From a virus, in the IMG/VR virus record IMGVR_UViG_3300028399_000005, positions 19,943 to 83,942 of that record: 64,000 bases of DNA. One strand, written 5' to 3'. Positions 60,439 to 64,000 of this stretch are shown piece by piece. The notes under the pieces are model-generated. The model searched no databases and was not told where the DNA came from. It saw only the letters and a program-made list of their open reading frames with translations. Every line of letters begins with the position of its first letter. Position 1 is the first letter of the stretch. Made by a program: the position numbers and the translations under genes.

Positions 60439-61327
60439 TCACCGTTCAAACACGTTTTTTGCGACTTTCGCTTGCAAACGAGAGCGCAGGCGTCGTGCGT
60501 CTTCTCGAACTATGATTTCCACGTTGTCGCCCGAGAAAAGACCGAGTTGTTCGTAACCGATTTTCGCTTTCACGGCGTCAATAAGCTCGAGGTCGATCTC
60601 GTAGCCGACCGCTTGCCTTCCGAGGGCGATAGCGGTCTTTACCGTCGTTCCAGAGCCCATGAACGGGTCGAGCACGGTCTCGCCCTTGTGGCTAAAAAGC
60701 GCGATCAACCTATGCGGGATTTCGGCGGGGAACGAGGCGATCCCTTTCTCCAATGCGTTGTTGTTCGGAAGGACGTTCGTTATTCGCCAAACATTGAGAA
60801 ACCATTTTTCCGCCTGGTAGCACTTGACGTCGATCTTCGATGCTTGCTTAACGGCGGGCGGGACTTTCTTGTAGTCGAAATCGCCGTTCTGGAAGACAAG
60901 GATCGATTCTTGCAAGTTATCGGGATAGTAATACATCGGGTACGGATTCTGGACGAGGACACCGCTCCTTCTGCTGATTCGGATGTAGCCCTCTGGCTTG
61001 AGCCACGTGATCCGTTCCCGATAATTGAAACCAGCTTCTATGAAGATCCTCGTAACGTCGGCGACGAGAGGATATTTCCGCCCGTCGACGAGCACGTCGT
61101 CGATCACCAAGGCGACGATCCTTCCCTCGGCGAGCACACGCTTAATCTCTCTCGCCACGTTCCGAATCAGCGCTAAAGAAATCGTCGTAGCTCTCGAAAA
61201 GTCCTGGATAGTCGAACGGGGCGTTGAAGTACGGCGGGGAAGTAACCACGAGGTGCACGCTGTCGTCCTCGATCTCGGGCATGCTTTGAGCGTCGCCGAA
61301 GATCAAACGGTGTTGCAGTGTGCCCAT
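60439..61327 (-). CDS. beta-type DNA methyltransferase, apparently frameshifted
   Basis: Two frames make one enzyme of about 295 residues. The first (61327) has [16 protein letters not shown], motif IV; the second (to 60439) has [20 protein letters not shown], motif I. The switch near 61170-61178 again needs one nucleotide fewer, as in the methyltransferase at 14.5-15.3 kb. Fourth such enzyme in the window. It begins 4 nt after the upstream 107-aa gene. Confidence 0.75.
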
Positions 61328-61331
61328 AGGA

Positions 61332-61655
61332 TCAGTCCTCTTGTTTCGGGGCGGGGCGGTTCTTCCCGAGGGCGAGAAGTAGCTCGGTCATGCGCCGAAC
61401 GATGTCCTTGACGTTCTCGTCGTCGATTGCGAAACCGAGAGCACTCAATATTTGCATGAACGATCGTTCAACGATTTCTCGCTTCGAAGGTCTCTCAATA
61501 ACGAGCGACGCCGAGTCAAAAATTCCCTCGTACGGTTTCAACTTCGTGAACTCTCGGGGCGGGGGCAAAAGCGGTTGCTCGTCCTCGAAGTCCTTCGCCG
61601 TGGTGCTCTCTTGCTTCGTCCAGTCGATGGTTGCTCGTTTTTTTGCGCCTGTCAT
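61332..61655 (-). CDS. hypothetical protein
   Basis: A 107-residue, helical C-terminal protein (VERSFMQILSALGFAIDDEN, then VRRMTELLLALGKN). Unknown; it directly precedes the methyltransferase start, so possibly a partner. Confidence 0.5.
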   Translation of the reverse strand: MTGAKKRATIDWTKQESTTAKDFEDEQPLLPPPREFTKLKPYEGIFDSASLVIERPSKREIVERSFMQILSALGFAIDDENVKDIVRRMTELLLALGKNRPAPKQED

Positions 61656-61666
61656 GGAAAACGCCC

Positions 61667-61903
61667 TCAACCATGGATGTGGCAGAACATTTTGAACTGT
61701 GCGAGCCCCGTTTTCTTGCATATGCCGTCGGTGATGATTTGTTCCAAGAACCGCTCCAACGGTAGCTCGTATTTTTCCATTACGAACTCTTCTACTTCGA
61801 CTGGGAGCCGTAAGAAAAGTTTGAGGTCATAGTTCTTTTTCGGCTTCCTCGAGATAAGCCCACTTAGGTCTTTTGGTTTGTCTGGTTTGGATTCTGATTC
61901 CAT
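61667..61903 (-). CDS. possible ribbon-helix-helix regulator
   Basis: A 78-residue protein. DLKLFLRLPVEVEEFVMEK then LPLERFLEQIITDGI has the strand-helix-helix pattern of RHH proteins, but support is weak. The ATG at 61903 is preceded by AAGGTGG. Confidence 0.4.
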   Translation of the reverse strand: MESESKPDKPKDLSGLISRKPKKNYDLKLFLRLPVEVEEFVMEKYELPLERFLEQIITDGICKKTGLAQFKMFCHIHG

Positions 61904-61929
61904 TTGCGCCACCTTGCTTTCTAAGCTCC

Positions 61930-62106
61930 TTATTTTTCCGCTATGCAATCCCCATAAGTATTGTAGGGGTCGAACGCATACTCGCAAATTTCGTTTATCT
62001 TGCACTTGTAGCATGTGATGTCTTCCTTTGTTATTTCGTAGCCACAACATTCGTTCAACGCTTTAACCACTTTTTCGGCTCTTTCTTCAATACTTTCTTT
62101 GATCAT
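61930..62106 (-). CDS. 58-aa Cys-rich protein
   Basis: A short protein (MIKESIEERAEKVVKALN at the start) with six cysteines (ECCGY, CYKCK, EICEY, GDCIA), maybe a small metal-binding protein. A degenerate palindrome promoter (TGTTATAATC at 62155) with a TTTTTTAG box lies upstream. Function unknown. Confidence 0.45.
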   Translation of the reverse strand: MIKESIEERAEKVVKALNECCGYEITKEDITCYKCKINEICEYAFDPYNTYGDCIAEK

Positions 62107-62154
62107 TTGGCATCTTTTTCAAAATCTCTGATCGACTAAAAAAGCCTTGTGCGC

Positions 62155-62164
62155 TGTTATAATC
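62155..62164. promoter_or_regulatory. degenerate palindrome TGTTATAATC
   Basis: Leftward it reads GATTATAACA, then about 10 nt, then CTTTTTTAG before the 58-aa gene. Confidence 0.4.
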
Positions 62165-62184
62165 CCATGGAGCGAGCGGAGAAA

Positions 62185-62611
<427 letters not shown>

Positions 62612-63877
62612 TTAGTATTTTTTAACAATAGAGACTCTCTGGATCTTGGTGTTGAAAAACTTGTGGTTGTGCTCTTTCACGGTTGCTCTGATTCGTAGCC
62701 TGTCGCCGATTTCGAGTCTCGAGAGGTCGAAGGGGTTGTTGGTAAACCAGATTAGCTTGTAGCCCTCGTCGGTCTCGAAGCGCACGATGTAGTATGCGCC
62801 CCAGTTGCCCTCGCGTTCCTCGACTTTGCCGAGGGTAACGTCGACCTCGATCCTCTCGCCGATCGGGGCGATGAACTGCCCCTTCTCGAAGCGGGCTTTG
62901 ATCTGTTGTTTTCGCAGTTTTTCTTGTTCTCTCTTGCGTCGGTGTGCCTCTCGTTTTTCGGCGTTCACGATCGTGTCGTAGGCAAACCATGCGACGATCG
63001 GGACGCTTCGGGGGACGGCGATCTCTGCGCCGTCGCTGGCGATGAGGTTGTTGCGGACGTTGTATTCGAAGTCCGTCTTTGGCTTCATGGCTCGGGCTCG
63101 GGCGTAGAGTTGCGCAACGATGTCCTCGATTTCGTGGTGGTTTGCCTTGACAAAGTTATTGAGCTCTTTGTTGATTTGCTGGTTGTCATAGGCGACTTCG
63201 ACGGGTAGGCTGTCGATGACGGTGTTAGTAACGTATTGAAGGTTATAGATTGTTCTCTTGAGGTCTTTCCATTCGATCGAGTCCCCGTTTTCTTGCGCTC
63301 GGTCGAGGGCAAAAAGAGTGATGGCGACGATTTCATAGACAGTGGGGGTCTCGATCTCGTACGTTCCGCCTCGGCTTGAGACGACGCGGGCGTCAGCGTA
63401 GCGAGACCAGTATTCGAGGGACTTTGTTAGATTGATTCCGAAGTATTCCTCGGCGCAGTTCTTACCGAGGACTTTGACATCGCCGTTTTCCTTGAAAACA
63501 AAATATTTGACTCGGCGCCTGTTGGTACCGCACTTGTCGCAACGAACGGGGATTTCCCCCAAGACAACATCGTCATGGCCCTCGGCGATCTTAGAAACTT
63601 GTCTTATGCCTTTTCGGATTGTGATGAGCCCGACGAACTCGACGTTTTCTTTTCCCACGGTAACGTTCCGTGGGATGTTGAATTCATAGATGTCGGTGGT
63701 GATTTCATACACTACCCCAGGCCCGACGGGGTAGGCTACTTTCTGGGTTCCTACTTTCTTCCATGAAAGTTCGAACCCTATTTTCTTCATTTTTCGGGCG
63801 ATTCGCCCGACAAACTCAAAAAAGCTTGATTCTGTTCCGCGGGCGACGCGGACTTTGAGAAAGTTTTGTGTGTTCAT
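62612..63877 (-). CDS. zinc-site and OB-like protein conserved in phages
   Basis: A 421-residue protein. VRCDKCGTNRRRVKYFVF followed by VLGKNCAEEYFGI matches a zinc-type module seen in many phage proteins of unknown function, and the C-terminal 100 residues (IDVDVTLGKV-like, WGAYYIVRFETDEGYKLI, then LEIGDRLRIRATVKE) resemble an OB-fold. It may bind single-stranded DNA or RNA. The ATG at 63877 is set by a class II promoter. Confidence 0.6.
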   Translation of the reverse strand: MNTQNFLKVRVARGTESSFFEFVGRIARKMKKIGFELSWKKVGTQKVAYPVGPGVVYEITTDIYEFNIPRNVTVGKENVEFVGLITIRKGIRQVSKIAEGHDDVVLGEIPVRCDKCGTNRRRVKYFVFKENGDVKVLGKNCAEEYFGINLTKSLEYWSRYADARVVSSRGGTYEIETPTVYEIVAITLFALDRAQENGDSIEWKDLKRTIYNLQYVTNTVIDSLPVEVAYDNQQINKELNNFVKANHHEIEDIVAQLYARARAMKPKTDFEYNVRNNLIASDGAEIAVPRSVPIVAWFAYDTIVNAEKREAHRRKREQEKLRKQQIKARFEKGQFIAPIGERIEVDVTLGKVEEREGNWGAYYIVRFETDEGYKLIWFTNNPFDLSRLEIGDRLRIRATVKEHNHKFFNTKIQRVSIVKKY

Positions 63878-63916
63878 CAATATAATATACGTAAGGATAA
63901 TATAAAAAGGTTGTGG
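63878..63916 (-). promoter_or_regulatory. class II promoter
   Basis: CCACAACC abuts TTTTTATATTATC; ATATTATATTG directly precedes the ATG at 63877. Confidence 0.7.
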
Positions 63917-64000
63917 TAGGGAAGTAATAAACAGGCTTAGAGGGATGAAAAAGTTGAGTAGCAATCCATGCAAAGTCGCCATTCTCGCCCGCAGATGGGA

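Overview
This window reads as part of the genome of a tailed archaeal virus (Caudoviricetes-like head-tail virus or its provirus). The viral side rests on a portal-MuF fusion, a gp6-like head-tail connector, a gp10-like neck protein, a tail tube, two tail chaperones joined by a -1 frameshift, a tape measure, a baseplate hub and fibres. The archaeal side rests on a family B DNA polymerase, an RfcL-like clamp-loader ATPase, an AEP primase, an XPF-type nuclease, TATA-box promoters set for leaderless or near-leaderless transcripts, and a CCA-encoding tRNA with an intron-like insertion. A euryarchaeal host is an inference. No terminase, capsid protease or major capsid gene was recognised, so they probably lie outside the window.

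Layout. 0-0.5 kb: a cut-off gene and a gp10-like neck protein. 0.6-7.7 kb: hypotheticals plus PolB and the XPF-type nuclease. 7.8 kb: tRNA. 8.5-13 kb: small regulator-like gene, portal-MuF and two partners. 13-24 kb: RNA ligase, DNA methyltransferases, SprT-like protease, primase, a possible sliding clamp and unknown genes. 23.9-27.9 kb: a compact operon csf1-cas11-(111-aa Cys-rich gene)-csf2-csf3-cysH, which is a type IV-B CRISPR-Cas system with no array, Cas6, DinG or adaptation genes. 28-31 kb: small unknown genes, three of them preceded by a covarying 5' leader RNA. 31-32 kb: AT-rich repeated region, a candidate origin. 32-41 kb: TGT/DpdA-like gene, RfcL-like ATPase, DUF3987-like ATPase, RecA-like ATPase and zinc proteins. 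41-57 kb: connector, tail and fibre genes on the minus strand. 57-64 kb: AbrB-like protein, SNF2-like helicase, another methyltransferase, small genes, heptamer repeat arrays and a zinc/OB-type protein.

How it fits together. The virus appears to carry most of its own replication fork: polymerase, primase, clamp loader, DUF3987 ATPase, RecA-like ATPase and nuclease. It also encodes at least four beta-type DNA methyltransferases and one or two 7-deazaguanine-transglycosylase-like proteins, which suggests heavily modified viral DNA. Two promoter families dominate. One carries the palindrome CGTTATAACG about 10 nt upstream of a TATA-like box and serves replication, modification and the CRISPR operon. 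The other has CCACAACC against TTTATATA and an ATATTATATT element at the start codon, and serves mostly unknown, probably early, genes. The most striking content is the virus-borne type IV-B CRISPR operon, the covarying leader family, the palindrome regulon, and the pattern that the three genes with clear frameshifts all encode DNA-modifying enzymes.
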